Part shown: positions 42,919 to 51,890 of the stretch, in pieces
Position numbering within the stretch: the first letter of the stretch is position 1
How the letters are laid out: each line of letters opens with the position of its first letter
Assembly: GCF_014205335.1 (NCBI RefSeq)
Contig: NZ_JACHNH010000001.1
Coordinates: 3,094,501-3,158,500 of the forward strand
Length of the DNA: 64,000 bases
Direction of reading: 5' to 3'
Source: Amorphoplanes digitatis
GTDB lineage: Bacteria; Actinomycetota; Actinomycetes; Mycobacteriales; Micromonosporaceae
The notes under the pieces: model-generated
The model's database searches: none
The model's input: only the letters and a program-made list of their open reading frames with translations
Told to the model about the DNA's origin: nothing
Program-made: the position numbers and the translations under genes

Positions 42919-45099
42919 ATGGCTACCCTCTTGTACCGACTCGGCCGGGCCTCGTTCCGGCGACGCAAGCTCGTGGTCGTCCTGTGGCTCGTGCTGCTTG
43001 CCGCGCTCGGCGGCGCGGCGCTGGCCTTCAAGGGCCCGACGGCGAGCAACTTCACGATGCCCGGCACCGAGTCGCAGCGCGCGATCGACGCCCTGCAACG
43101 GGAGTTCCCGGAGGCCAGCGGCGCGACCGGCACCATCGTCGTCGCCGCGCCGCAGGGCGCGACGCTCGCCGACCCGCGGCTCACCGCGGCGGTGCAGGGC
43201 CTGGTCAAGGAGGCCTCGCAGCTGCCCGGCGCGCTCGGCGCCGTCGACCCGTACGCGGTGAAGGCCCTCTCCCAGGACGGCCGTCACGCGCTGATCCAGG
43301 TGCAGTTCGCCGAGCGCGCGGACGCCGTCACCAAGGAGCAGCGCGCCGCGTACGAGGCGAGCGGCGCCACGGCCGAGGCGGCCGGCCTGCGGGTGGAGCA
43401 CGGCGGCGAGGTGATGAACTCCGAGCCCGAGGTCGGCGGCACCGAGGGCATCGGCGTCCTCATCGCCCTGGTCGTCCTGGTCGTCACGTTCGGCTCGCTG
43501 GTGGCCGCAGGGATGACCATGCTCAACGCGCTGATCGGTGTCGGCGCCGGCATGGCCGGCCTCTTCGCGCTCAGCGGCGTCGTCGACCTCACCAGCACCG
43601 CACCGGTGCTGGCGCTGATGCTCGGCCTCGCGGTCGGCATCGACTACTCGCTGTTCATCACGTCGCGGCACCGGCAGAACCTGCTCGACGGCCTGGCGCC
43701 GGAGGAGGCGGCCGCCCGCGCGGTCGGTACGGCCGGCTCCGCTGTCGTCTTCGCGGGCGTCACCGTCGTCATCGCCCTCGCCGGGCTCGCCGTGGTCGGC
43801 ATCCCGTTCCTCACCGTCATGGGCCTGGCCGCGGCCGGAACCGTCGCGGTCGCGGTGCTGGTGGCGATCACTCTGCTGCCCGCGTTCCTCGGCTTCGCCG
43901 GCGCGCTGGTGCTGCCGCGCCGGCTGCGCGCGAGCGAGAACCGGCCGGCGCCGGACGCCGCGGTGGAGACCTTCGGCTTCCGCTGGGCGCGGATCGTGAC
44001 CCGGCTGCGGGTACCGGTGATCCTGGTCGGCGTCCTGAGCCTCGGCGCCCTGGCGCTGCCGGCCACCGACATGCGGGTGGCGCTGCCGGACGCGACCGCC
44101 GCGCCCGACGGCACGGCGGCCCGCGACGCTGCCGACCTGATCACCGCGGGCTTCGGTCCGGGCTTCAACGGCCGCCTCGCGCTCGTCGTCTCGAGCGACT
44201 CACCGGAGCGGACCGGCGCCGCCGTCCAGCAGGTCACCCAGGTCCTCCAGGGCACGCCGAACCTGCTCGCGGTCACCCCGCCGAACCTGAGCCGGGACAA
44301 GCTCACGGCCCTGCTGGCGGTCATCCCGACGACCGGACCGCTCGACGCGGCCACCGAGGACCTGGTGCACGAGGTGCGCCACCGGGTGGCCGGGGTGAGC
44401 GGCGCGGACGTGGCCCTGACCGGGCAGACCGCCGTCGGCATCGACGTGTCGGAGAAGCTGTCCGACGCGATGCCGGTCTACCTGCTGCTGGTGGTCGGGC
44501 TCTCGGTGCTGCTGCTGATGCTGGTGTTCCGCTCGGTGCTGGTGCCGCTCAAGGCCGCGCTCGGCTTCCTGCTGACCGTCGGCGCCACCTTCGGGATCAC
44601 GGTGCTGGTGTTCCAGCAGGGCCACCTGAGCGACCTGGTCGGCCTGGACACCCCTGGCCCGCTGATCAGCTTCCTGCCGATCCTGCTGATCGGCATCCTG
44701 TTCGGCCTCGCGATGGACTACGAGGTCTTCCTGGTCTCGCGGATGCGCGAGGACTTCGTGCACGGCGCGGACGCGCAGGCGGCCACGATCAGCGGCATGG
44801 GGCACGGCGCCCGGGTGGTCACCGCGGCCGCCCTGATCATGACGTCGGTCTTCGCCGGCTTCATCCTGCTCGACGACCCGGTGATCAAGTCGATGGGCTT
44901 CGCGCTCGCGGTCGGCGTCGCGATCGACGCGTTTGTTGTCCGCATGACAATAGTCCCGGCGGTGATCTCACTGCTCGGGACGTCTGCCTGGTGGCTGCCG
45001 CGCTGGCTGAACCGGGCGCTGCCGAACGTCGACATCGAGGGCGAGCGGCTCCGCGATCAGCTCGATGAGCAGCGGGAACGCGAACCCGCAGCGGTCTGA
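42919..45099 (+). CDS. MMPL-family RND transporter
   Basis: 726 residues, typical of actinobacterial MMPL lipid/drug exporters. Two repeats each have one helix, an extracytoplasmic porter domain and five helices. LVVVLWLVLLAALGGAALAF is TM1. The proton-relay motif is in MLGLAVGIDYSLFI, with its equivalent ILFGLAMDYEVFLVSRMRED in the second half. Substrates in the family include mycolates, siderophores and lipids. The start codon follows the TetR stop by 1 bp. A hairpin terminator closes the two-gene operon. Confidence 0.93.
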   Translation: MATLLYRLGRASFRRRKLVVVLWLVLLAALGGAALAFKGPTASNFTMPGTESQRAIDALQREFPEASGATGTIVVAAPQGATLADPRLTAAVQGLVKEASQLPGALGAVDPYAVKALSQDGRHALIQVQFAERADAVTKEQRAAYEASGATAEAAGLRVEHGGEVMNSEPEVGGTEGIGVLIALVVLVVTFGSLVAAGMTMLNALIGVGAGMAGLFALSGVVDLTSTAPVLALMLGLAVGIDYSLFITSRHRQNLLDGLAPEEAAARAVGTAGSAVVFAGVTVVIALAGLAVVGIPFLTVMGLAAAGTVAVAVLVAITLLPAFLGFAGALVLPRRLRASENRPAPDAAVETFGFRWARIVTRLRVPVILVGVLSLGALALPATDMRVALPDATAAPDGTAARDAADLITAGFGPGFNGRLALVVSSDSPERTGAAVQQVTQVLQGTPNLLAVTPPNLSRDKLTALLAVIPTTGPLDAATEDLVHEVRHRVAGVSGADVALTGQTAVGIDVSEKLSDAMPVYLLLVVGLSVLLLMLVFRSVLVPLKAALGFLLTVGATFGITVLVFQQGHLSDLVGLDTPGPLISFLPILLIGILFGLAMDYEVFLVSRMREDFVHGADAQAATISGMGHGARVVTAAALIMTSVFAGFILLDDPVIKSMGFALAVGVAIDAFVVRMTIVPAVISLLGTSAWWLPRWLNRALPNVDIEGERLRDQLDEQREREPAAV

Positions 45100-45118
45100 T
45101 CCCATCGAAGAACCACCC

Positions 45119-45149
45119 GAGCCGGGGCGTGCGATGCACGCCCCGGCTC
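45119..45149 (+). terminator. Hairpin terminator after the TetR-MMPL operon
   Basis: A perfect 14-bp stem (GAGCCGGGGCGTGC and its complement) around GAT begins 20 bp after the MMPL stop and is followed by TTC. Confidence 0.8.
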
Positions 45150-45268
45150 TTCATTGCCGGATTGTTACCCGAACGGTGATCAAGAAAACTTGCGAATCAT
45201 CTTCCGCTCTGAATAGGTTGCCTTCGGCAACAAAACCATGTGAAGGCGAGACCATCCCGGAGGCATCC

Positions 45269-45298
45269 ATGACGTTGGCGAGGTGGTGCGACCGATGA
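45269..45298 (+). CDS. Nine-residue leader ORF coupled to mmsA
   Basis: ATG at 45269 is preceded by CCCGGAGG at ideal distance and encodes MTLARWCDR before a TGA that overlaps the mmsA start (ATGA). The RBS here is better than that of mmsA itself. This would couple mmsA translation to the leader. Chance is possible with so short a frame. Confidence 0.35.
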   Translation: MTLARWCDR

Positions 45299-46842
45299 GC
45301 AACGCGCCCATCCTCCTGGAGATGCGCTCCATCACCAAGGAGTTTCCCGGGGTCAAGGCCCTCTCCGACGTCAATCTCGTGGTGCGGGCCGGCGAGATCC
45401 ACGCCATCTGCGGCGAGAACGGTGCCGGCAAGTCCACGCTGATGAAGGTACTCAGCGGCGTCTATCCCTACGGGTCATACGACGGTGACATCGTTTACCA
45501 GGGGGCAGAGACCCGCTTTCACGACATTCGGGCCAGTGAGCACGCGGGCATCGTGATCATCCACCAGGAGCTCGCCCTCATCCCGGACATGTCGATCACC
45601 GAGAACATCTTCCTCGGCAACGAGCCCCGCAAGCGCGGCGCGATCGACTGGAAGTCCGCCAACCGGATGGCGCTGGACCTGATGGCGCGGGTCGGCCTCC
45701 AGGAGGACCCCGACACCCTGATCAAGGACATCGGCGTCGGCAAGCAGCAGCTCGTGGAGATCGCCAAGGCGTTCGCCAAGGACGTCCGGCTGCTCATCCT
45801 GGACGAGCCGACCGCCGCGCTGAACGAGGCCGACTCCCGGCACCTGCTCGACCTGCTGCGCGGCTTCCGCGAGCGCGGCATCACCTCGATCATGATCTCG
45901 CACAAGCTGAACGAGATCGAGGCGATCGCCGACGAGATCACCATCCTGCGCGACGGCAAGACGGTCGAGACGCTGAACATCAAGGCGGACGGCGTCGACG
46001 AGGACCGCATCGTGCGCGGCATGGTCGGCCGCGAGCTGAGCAGCCGGTTCCCGGACCACACGCCGACGATCGGCGAGGTCTTCTTCGAGGTCCGCGACTG
46101 GAACGTGCGGCACCCGATCTCCGCCGACCGCCAGGTCTGCAAGAACGAGAACTTCGTGGTGCGCCGCGGCGAGATCGTCGGCTTCGCCGGCCTGATGGGC
46201 GCCGGCCGCACCGAGCTCGCGATGAGCGTCTTCGGCCGGTCCTACGGTGTCTGGGAGTCGGGCACGATCATCAAGGACGGCAAGGAGATCGTGCTCAAGT
46301 CGGTGGCCGACGCCATCGCGCACGGACTCGCGTACGTCAGCGAGGACCGCAAGGCGATCGGCCTCAACCTGCTCGACGACATCAAGACGTCGACGGTGGC
46401 CGCCAAGCTTTCCAAGATCACCCGCCACGGCATCATCGACGAGGTGGCGGAGTACAAGGCGGCCGAGGGCTACCGCAGGGAGCTGCGCACCAAGGCGCCC
46501 ACCGTCGACGAGGGTGTCTCCAAGCTCTCCGGCGGCAACCAGCAGAAGGTCGTCCTGGCGAAGTGGATGTTCACCGACCCGGACCTGCTGATCCTCGACG
46601 AGCCGACCCGCGGCATCGACGTCGGCGCGAAGTACGAGATTTACGGCATCATCCAGCGGCTCGCCACCCAGGGCAAGGGCGTCATCGTCATCTCCTCGGA
46701 GCTGCCTGAGCTGATCGGGCTCTGCGACCGCATCTACACCGTGTTCGAAGGCACCATCACCGGCGACATCGCCCGGCAGGACGCGGACCCGGAGACCCTC
46801 ATGAAGCAGATGACCTCGACGAAGAAGATGCAGACCCGATGA
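45295..46842 (+). CDS. mmsA: Multiple-monosaccharide ABC transporter ATPase
   Basis: 515 residues with two fused ATPase domains. Domain 1: Walker [31 protein letters not shown], Walker [13 protein letters not shown]. Domain 2 lacks a canonical Walker A (GLMGAGRTE), as is normal for this family, with signature [14 protein letters not shown] and [20 protein letters not shown]. It drives uptake through MmsB with the ChvE-like binding protein (GguA/MmsA family; arabinose, xylose, galactose and others). It overlaps mmsB by 4 bp (ATGA). Upstream is a GTTGCC/GGCAAC hairpin (45217-45231) that could be an operator. Confidence 0.93.
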   Translation: MSNAPILLEMRSITKEFPGVKALSDVNLVVRAGEIHAICGENGAGKSTLMKVLSGVYPYGSYDGDIVYQGAETRFHDIRASEHAGIVIIHQELALIPDMSITENIFLGNEPRKRGAIDWKSANRMALDLMARVGLQEDPDTLIKDIGVGKQQLVEIAKAFAKDVRLLILDEPTAALNEADSRHLLDLLRGFRERGITSIMISHKLNEIEAIADEITILRDGKTVETLNIKADGVDEDRIVRGMVGRELSSRFPDHTPTIGEVFFEVRDWNVRHPISADRQVCKNENFVVRRGEIVGFAGLMGAGRTELAMSVFGRSYGVWESGTIIKDGKEIVLKSVADAIAHGLAYVSEDRKAIGLNLLDDIKTSTVAAKLSKITRHGIIDEVAEYKAAEGYRRELRTKAPTVDEGVSKLSGGNQQKVVLAKWMFTDPDLLILDEPTRGIDVGAKYEIYGIIQRLATQGKGVIVISSELPELIGLCDRIYTVFEGTITGDIARQDADPETLMKQMTSTKKMQTR

Positions 46843-48137
46843 GCCGATTCAAGGACCTTCAGAAGAACCTGTTCGGAGGCACCACCTCCAACGCCCGTCA
46901 GTTCGGGATGATTTTCACCCTGGTGGCGATTGTTGTCCTGTTCCAAATCTGGACCGACGGCCTGACCCTGCGCTCGGACAACCTGATCGCGTTGTTCCAG
47001 CAGAACTCGTACATCCTGATCCTGGCCGTCGGCATGCTGATGGTGATCGTGGCCGGGCACATCGACCTGTCGGTCGGCTCGATCGCCGCCTTCACCGGCA
47101 TCATCGTCGCCAAGTCCATGGCGGACTGGGACCTGCCCTGGCCGCTGGCCATCCTCCTCGGCCTCGTGATCGGTGCCATCATCGGCGCCTGGCAGGGCTT
47201 CTGGGTCGCCTACATCGGGGTTCCGGCGTTCATCGTCACCCTGGCGGGCATGCTCATCTTCCGCGGCGGCAACCAGTACATCGGCAACGCGAACACCATC
47301 CCGGTGCCGGAGCCCTTCCGGGTGATCGGTTCGGGCTTCCTGCCCGAGGTCGGCCCCAGCACGGGCTACAACAACCTGACGCTGCTGCTCGGCTTCCTGG
47401 CCTGCCTGGCCGTCATCTGGCGCGAGGTGCAGTCCCGCCGGACGCGCCACGCGATGGACGCCGACACCGCTCCGCTGTGGATCTCGGTCGTGCGGATCGG
47501 CGTGATGGTCGGCGTGATCCTCTTCGCCACCCTGCGCTTCGCCAGCGGCCGCGTCGGCACCAGCTTCCCGGTCTCCGGCATCATCCTGGTGGCCCTGGTG
47601 ATCGCGTACTCGTTCTACACCCGGAACACGGCCGGCGGCCGGCACATCTACGCGGTCGGCGGCAACTCGCGCGCCGCGGAGCTGTCCGGCGTCAAGCTCA
47701 AGCGGGTCAACTTCTACGTCATGATGAACATGTCCGTCCTGGCCTCCCTGGCCGGCATGATCTTCGTGGCGCGTTCGGCGGCCTCCGGCCCCCAGGACGG
47801 CAACGGCTGGGAACTGGACGCCATCGCCGCGGTCTTCATCGGCGGCGCGGCCGTCTCGGGCGGCATCGGCACCATCAGCGGCTCGATCGTCGGTGGCCTG
47901 GTCATGGCCGTGCTCAACAACGGCCTCCAGCTCAAGGGCGTCGGCACCGACCTCGTCCAGATCATCAAGGGCCTGGTCCTGCTGCTGGCCGTCGCGCTCG
48001 ATGTCTACAACAAGAGCCAGGGGCGCTTCTCCATCATCGGAAGCATCATGCGCCCGTTCCGCCGGGAGGCACCCGCCAAACCGGCAACCTCGTCGGACGC
48101 GGACACCCAGCCCGCCAAGACAACGGTGTCCGGCTGA
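46839..48137 (+). CDS. mmsB: Multiple-monosaccharide ABC transporter permease
   Basis: 432 residues and about ten membrane helices, of the BPD_transp_2 (RbsC/XylH) type. [28 protein letters not shown] is the hallmark of sugar permeases in this group, as is [21 protein letters not shown]. The long middle loop and C-terminal tail ([20 protein letters not shown]) are cytoplasmic. It works with the ATPase encoded just upstream and the ChvE-like lipoprotein that follows after a 75-nt pyrimidine-rich spacer. Confidence 0.94.
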   Translation: MSRFKDLQKNLFGGTTSNARQFGMIFTLVAIVVLFQIWTDGLTLRSDNLIALFQQNSYILILAVGMLMVIVAGHIDLSVGSIAAFTGIIVAKSMADWDLPWPLAILLGLVIGAIIGAWQGFWVAYIGVPAFIVTLAGMLIFRGGNQYIGNANTIPVPEPFRVIGSGFLPEVGPSTGYNNLTLLLGFLACLAVIWREVQSRRTRHAMDADTAPLWISVVRIGVMVGVILFATLRFASGRVGTSFPVSGIILVALVIAYSFYTRNTAGGRHIYAVGGNSRAAELSGVKLKRVNFYVMMNMSVLASLAGMIFVARSAASGPQDGNGWELDAIAAVFIGGAAVSGGIGTISGSIVGGLVMAVLNNGLQLKGVGTDLVQIIKGLVLLLAVALDVYNKSQGRFSIIGSIMRPFRREAPAKPATSSDADTQPAKTTVSG

Positions 48138-48212
48138 CGGCCACCGACCCCTCTCACCACCCGCAACACCCATCACCCGTATCACCTCTCTGAAGAAGGG
48201 CAACACCCCCTC

Positions 48213-49310
48213 ATGCGTACTTTCTTTGCCAAGACGGTGGCCATCGGTGCCATCTCGATGCTGGCCCTGACGGCCTGCAGCGGCGGCCGTGACGACGAGG
48301 CCGGCACGGACGCCCCGGCCAAGGGCTTCGCGGCGAACTCCCTCATCGGTGTGGCCCTGCCGGCCAAGACGTCGGAGAACTGGGTTCTCGCCGGTGACCT
48401 GTTCACCAACGGCCTGAAGGAGGCCGGCTTCCAGAGCGACGTGCAGTACGCCGGCGCGTCGACCACGGTCGCCGACCAGCAGAACCAGATCACCGCCATG
48501 GTCACCAAGGGCGCGAAGGTCATCGTCATCGGCGCGACCGACGCCGCGCAGCTGTCGACCCAGGTCGCCGCGGCGCACCAGGCCGGCGCGAAGGTCATCG
48601 CGTACGACCGCCTGATCACCAACACGCCGGACCTCGACTACTACGTCGCGTTCGACAACTTCAAGGTCGGCCAGCTCCAGGGCCAGGCCCTGCTGGACGG
48701 CCTCAAGGCCAAGAAGGCGACCGGCCCGTACAACATCGAGCTGTTCTCGGGCTCGCCGGACGACAACAACGCCGGTGTCTTCTTCAACGGTGCGATGGAC
48801 GTCCTCAAGCCGGAGATCGAGAAGGGCAACCTGGTCGTCGCGTCGAAGCAGACCGACGTCAAGCAGACCGCCATCCAGGGCTGGAAGGCCGAGGGTGCGC
48901 AGGCCCGCATGGACCAGCTGCTGACCTCGACCTACGGTGACAAGGCCCTCGACGGCGTCCTGTCCCCGAACGACACGCTGGGCCGCGCGATCATCACCTC
49001 GATCAAGGGTGCCGGCAAGCCCGTCCCGGTCGTCACCGGCCAGGACTCCGAGGTCGAGTCGGTCAAGTCGATCATGGCTGGCGAGCAGTACATGACCATC
49101 AACAAGGACACCCGGACCCTGGTCAAGGAGACCATCAACATGGTCAAGGCGCTCCAGACCGGTGGCACCCCGCAGGTGAACGACCAGAAGTCCTACAACA
49201 ACGGCAGCAAGGTCGTCGACACGTACCTGCTCCCCCCGGTCGCCGTCACCAAGGCGAACGCGGCCGAGGCGTACGCGAACGACCCGAAGCTCGCGCCGCT
49301 CACCAAGTAA
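48213..49310 (+). CDS. chvE: Multiple-monosaccharide ABC transporter binding lipoprotein
   Basis: 365 residues. The signal ends in lipobox SMLALTAC, so Cys about 21 is lipidated. The fold is that of periplasmic sugar-binding type 2 proteins: IGVALPAKTSENWVLAGDLF, YAGASTTVADQQNQITAMVT, VIVIGATDAAQLS, IAYDRLITNTPDLDYYVAFD and VLSPNDTLGRAIITSIK, with VVTGQDSEVESVKSI lining the site. Codon use (almost only AAG, GAC, AAC, GTC) is highly biased, suggesting strong expression. A terminator hairpin ends the operon 29 bp later. RBS is GAAGAAGGG. Confidence 0.94.
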   Translation: MRTFFAKTVAIGAISMLALTACSGGRDDEAGTDAPAKGFAANSLIGVALPAKTSENWVLAGDLFTNGLKEAGFQSDVQYAGASTTVADQQNQITAMVTKGAKVIVIGATDAAQLSTQVAAAHQAGAKVIAYDRLITNTPDLDYYVAFDNFKVGQLQGQALLDGLKAKKATGPYNIELFSGSPDDNNAGVFFNGAMDVLKPEIEKGNLVVASKQTDVKQTAIQGWKAEGAQARMDQLLTSTYGDKALDGVLSPNDTLGRAIITSIKGAGKPVPVVTGQDSEVESVKSIMAGEQYMTINKDTRTLVKETINMVKALQTGGTPQVNDQKSYNNGSKVVDTYLLPPVAVTKANAAEAYANDPKLAPLTK

Positions 49311-49339
49311 TCAACGCAGGGTAGTCATCGACGACCCTT

Positions 49340-49368
49340 GGGCCCCCGGAGCTCGTCTCCGGGGGCCC
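49340..49368 (+). terminator. Hairpin terminator after the mmsAB-chvE operon
   Basis: Perfect 12-bp stem (GGGCCCCCGGAG and its complement) around CTCGT, followed by TT, between the chvE stop and the ROK gene. Confidence 0.85.
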
Positions 49369-49410
49369 TTCGCCGTCGAGGGCACCGATATCAGGAAGGC
49401 GGGAACCGAC

Positions 49411-50658
49411 GTGCCGGCACCAGCGCGGTCCGCGCCGTACCTGCCCGGCCAGGAGGAGATCCGCCGGCAGAACCTCGGCGCCGTGCTGCGCCACGTCCAC
49501 CTGCACGGCCCGACCTCCCGCGCCGAGCTGACCGGCCGGCTCGGGCTCAACCGCAGCACCATCGGGGCGCTCGCCGCCGACCTGGCGGCCGGTGGGCTGG
49601 TCACCGAGGAGCCGCCGACCGTCGCGCTCCGGGCCGGCCGGCCCTCGCTGGTGGTCAGCCCCCGCTCCGGCGGCGTCTACGCGCGGGCGCTGAGCATCGA
49701 GTCCGACCGGCTCCGCGCCGCCTGCGTCGGCCTCGGCGGCCGCGTCCTGGACCTGCGCGAGGTCGCCCGTCCGCCGGGCATGCCGGCCGCCGACGCGGCC
49801 GGGCCGCTGGCCTGCCTCGTCCGTGACATGGAGCGCGGCCTCGCCGAGGGCGCCCGGTGCGCGGGCGGCGCCGTCGCCGTGGCGGACACGACCCGCGACG
49901 CCGACGGAAGGATCCGGATCGGCCGCGCCGACGCGGAGCTGGGCGCCGCCCTGTACGCCGAGTTCCCGGCCGACCCGGGCTTCGTCGCCGGGGACCTGGC
50001 CGACATCGCCGCGCTGGCCGAGCACGCCCGCGGGGTCGCGGCGGGCACCGACGACGTCGTCTACCTGCACGGCGACCTCGGCGTCAGCGCCGGCATCATC
50101 ACCGGCGGCCGGCTCGTCTCCGGCCATCGCGGGCACGGCGGCAAGGTCGGCCACATGGTCGTCAACCCGGGCGGCGTGCGGTGCGGCTGCGGCTCGCGCG
50201 GCTGCTGGGAGACCGAGATCGGTGTGGCCGCCCTGCTGCGGCACGCCGGCCGGGAGCCCGGGACCGCGGGCCTCGCGGCGGCGGCGGCGGAGGTGCTGCG
50301 CGCCGCCGAGCACGGCGAGCGCACGGCCTGCGCGGCGGTGCACCGGGTCGCCGACTGGCTGGGGCTCGGCGTGGCCAGCCTGCTCAACGTGATCAACCCC
50401 GGCCTGGTGGTCTTCGGTGGCTCGCTGCGGCAGGTCTACGCCGCGGGCGCCGACGTGGTGCACCGCCGCCTCGACGTCAGCGCGCTGCCCGCCTCCCGCG
50501 AGCGGGTGCTGCTGCGGGCCGCCGCGCTCGGCCGCGACGCCGCCCTGATCGGCGCCGCCGAGCTGGCCTTCGGCCGGCTGCTCGCCGATCCGCTGAACGC
50601 CGGGGTTGCGGCGCGGGAGGAGACTGGACTCCGAGCTACCGACGGAGGCGTCCCATGA
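49411..50658 (+). CDS. ROK-family transcriptional repressor (XylR/NagC-like)
   Basis: 415 residues from a GTG with AGGAAGGCGGGA ahead. N-terminal winged helix: EEIRRQNLGAVLRHVHLHGP and TSRAELTGRLGLNRSTIGAL. The ROK kinase-like domain follows, with YLHGDLGVSAGIITGGRLVS and the zinc-binding motif CGCGSRGCWETEIG. ROK repressors sense free or phosphorylated sugars. Its position just behind the monosaccharide importer suggests it controls that operon. The stop overlaps the next gene's start (ATGA). Confidence 0.92.
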   Translation: MPAPARSAPYLPGQEEIRRQNLGAVLRHVHLHGPTSRAELTGRLGLNRSTIGALAADLAAGGLVTEEPPTVALRAGRPSLVVSPRSGGVYARALSIESDRLRAACVGLGGRVLDLREVARPPGMPAADAAGPLACLVRDMERGLAEGARCAGGAVAVADTTRDADGRIRIGRADAELGAALYAEFPADPGFVAGDLADIAALAEHARGVAAGTDDVVYLHGDLGVSAGIITGGRLVSGHRGHGGKVGHMVVNPGGVRCGCGSRGCWETEIGVAALLRHAGREPGTAGLAAAAAEVLRAAEHGERTACAAVHRVADWLGLGVASLLNVINPGLVVFGGSLRQVYAAGADVVHRRLDVSALPASRERVLLRAAALGRDAALIGAAELAFGRLLADPLNAGVAAREETGLRATDGGVP

Positions 50659-51059
50659 CCGGATCGACGGCGAGCGCGACGACCGGGCGCTGGTCGGCCC
50701 AGCTGATGTGGCTGCTGCCGCCGCTGTTCGAGCTTCCGTTCGCGGCCGCGCTCTGCTCCGGCATCCCCGAGGTGGCACACCAGGCGGCCTTCGGCTCGCC
50801 CGCCACCGAGGCGGTGCTGCTGCTGGCCCTGGTCGCCGCGGTGTGCGGCTTCGCGGCCGTCGCCCGCGGCACCGCCGGCGTCGCGCAGGCGGCCGTCGGC
50901 GGGCTGCTCTCGGTGGCCGCCGGGGCGGTTGCCGCGATCGGCGCGGGATTCCTGTCCGGCGGCGTGTTCCGGATGCTGGGCCTGCTGCTGGCGCACTCCG
51001 CGTTCTCGATCGCGATGCTGGCCCGCGCCACGCTGCGCCGCCCCGCCGAGGCTCAGTAG
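50655..51059 (+). CDS. Small integral membrane protein (134 aa)
   Basis: The ATG overlaps the ROK stop. Four hydrophobic helices are clear: LMWLLPPLFELPFAAALCSG, EAVLLLALVAAVCGFAAVAR, VGGLLSVAAGAVAAIGAGFL and FRMLGLLLAHSAFSIAMLAR. The protein has no catalytic motif. It is translationally coupled to the ROK repressor, but a link in function is not obvious. The 3' end overlaps a convergent gene by 7 bp. The family is unknown. Confidence 0.72.
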   Translation: MTGSTASATTGRWSAQLMWLLPPLFELPFAAALCSGIPEVAHQAAFGSPATEAVLLLALVAAVCGFAAVARGTAGVAQAAVGGLLSVAAGAVAAIGAGFLSGGVFRMLGLLLAHSAFSIAMLARATLRRPAEAQ

Positions 51060-51676
51060 CGCCGCCGGGCCGTCAGGCCGGGCAGCAGGGACAGGCCCGC
51101 GATGACGGCGCCCGCGACCATCGCCAGGTAGCCGAGGACCAGGATCTCGGCGCCGCCGCCGAATGCCAGCGCGCCGAGCACCATCACGAAGGTGAGCAGC
51201 GCGGGCAGCGCGGTGAGCACCCAGGCCGCCGTCTTCTGCGCCGGGCTCCACCGCGGCGATCCGGAGACCAGCAGCAGCCCGGCGAGCGGGCAGACCACCG
51301 GCAGCACCACGGAACCCGCGGTGAGCAGCGCTATCCCCGCGTACTCGAGATGGCCGGAGGGCGCCGGTGCGGCCGGCGGCACCGGCAGGGGCGGGGCGGG
51401 CCGCCGCAGGTGGGCCGGGACCCGCCCGCGGCGGGCCGCGGCCGCGAGCGACTCGGGAGGGCCCAGCCGGGCCAGGATCTGCTGCGGGTCATCGATCGGA
51501 TCGGCGGCCGAGGTCCGGCGCATCGCGATGTAGTCGGCGACGGTGGCCATCAGCTCGTCGCGCAGCCCCGGTTCGAGCTCCTCACTGGCGGCCCAGAGCG
51601 CGGCCAGGTAGTCCAGCACGAGGACGTCGGTGTGCACGAGCGGCGCCGTGTCGTAGTGGTGCGGTACGGACGTCAT
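51053..51676 (-). CDS. HAAS-like membrane protein (207 aa)
   Basis: The ATG at 51676 is preceded by GGGGGA on the minus strand. The N-terminal 60 residues (VLDYLAALWAASEELEPGLR, DELMATVADYIAMRR, ILARLGPPESLAAAARRG) match the helical HAAS/DUF1700 signalling fold: paired helices ending in LGxPxxxA. A Pro-rich linker leads to four membrane helices (YAGIALLTAGSVVLPVVCPL to ILVLGYLAMVAGAVIAGLSL). HAAS proteins usually pair with a PadR regulator, which is absent here. Probably a membrane sensor or adaptor. Confidence 0.72.
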   Translation of the reverse strand: MTSVPHHYDTAPLVHTDVLVLDYLAALWAASEELEPGLRDELMATVADYIAMRRTSAADPIDDPQQILARLGPPESLAAAARRGRVPAHLRRPAPPLPVPPAAPAPSGHLEYAGIALLTAGSVVLPVVCPLAGLLLVSGSPRWSPAQKTAAWVLTALPALLTFVMVLGALAFGGGAEILVLGYLAMVAGAVIAGLSLLPGLTARRRY

Positions 51677-51890
51677 CGGAGTTCCCCCTGAGCTCGAGCG
51701 CGACAGTGCAGTCAGCATTCCGTCGCGCCGCCCGCGTCCACATCTGACGGGGGACCGAGATGCCACGCCGACCTCTGCCTTTCGGCCGATCCGCCGTCGG
51801 CCGGGTGTCCGTGAGCGATTACATGCTGTGAGCTGCCCCACAGCCCTGGGTTTCCCTTCACCCGATACCTCCGCGGCCGATGCACACACC

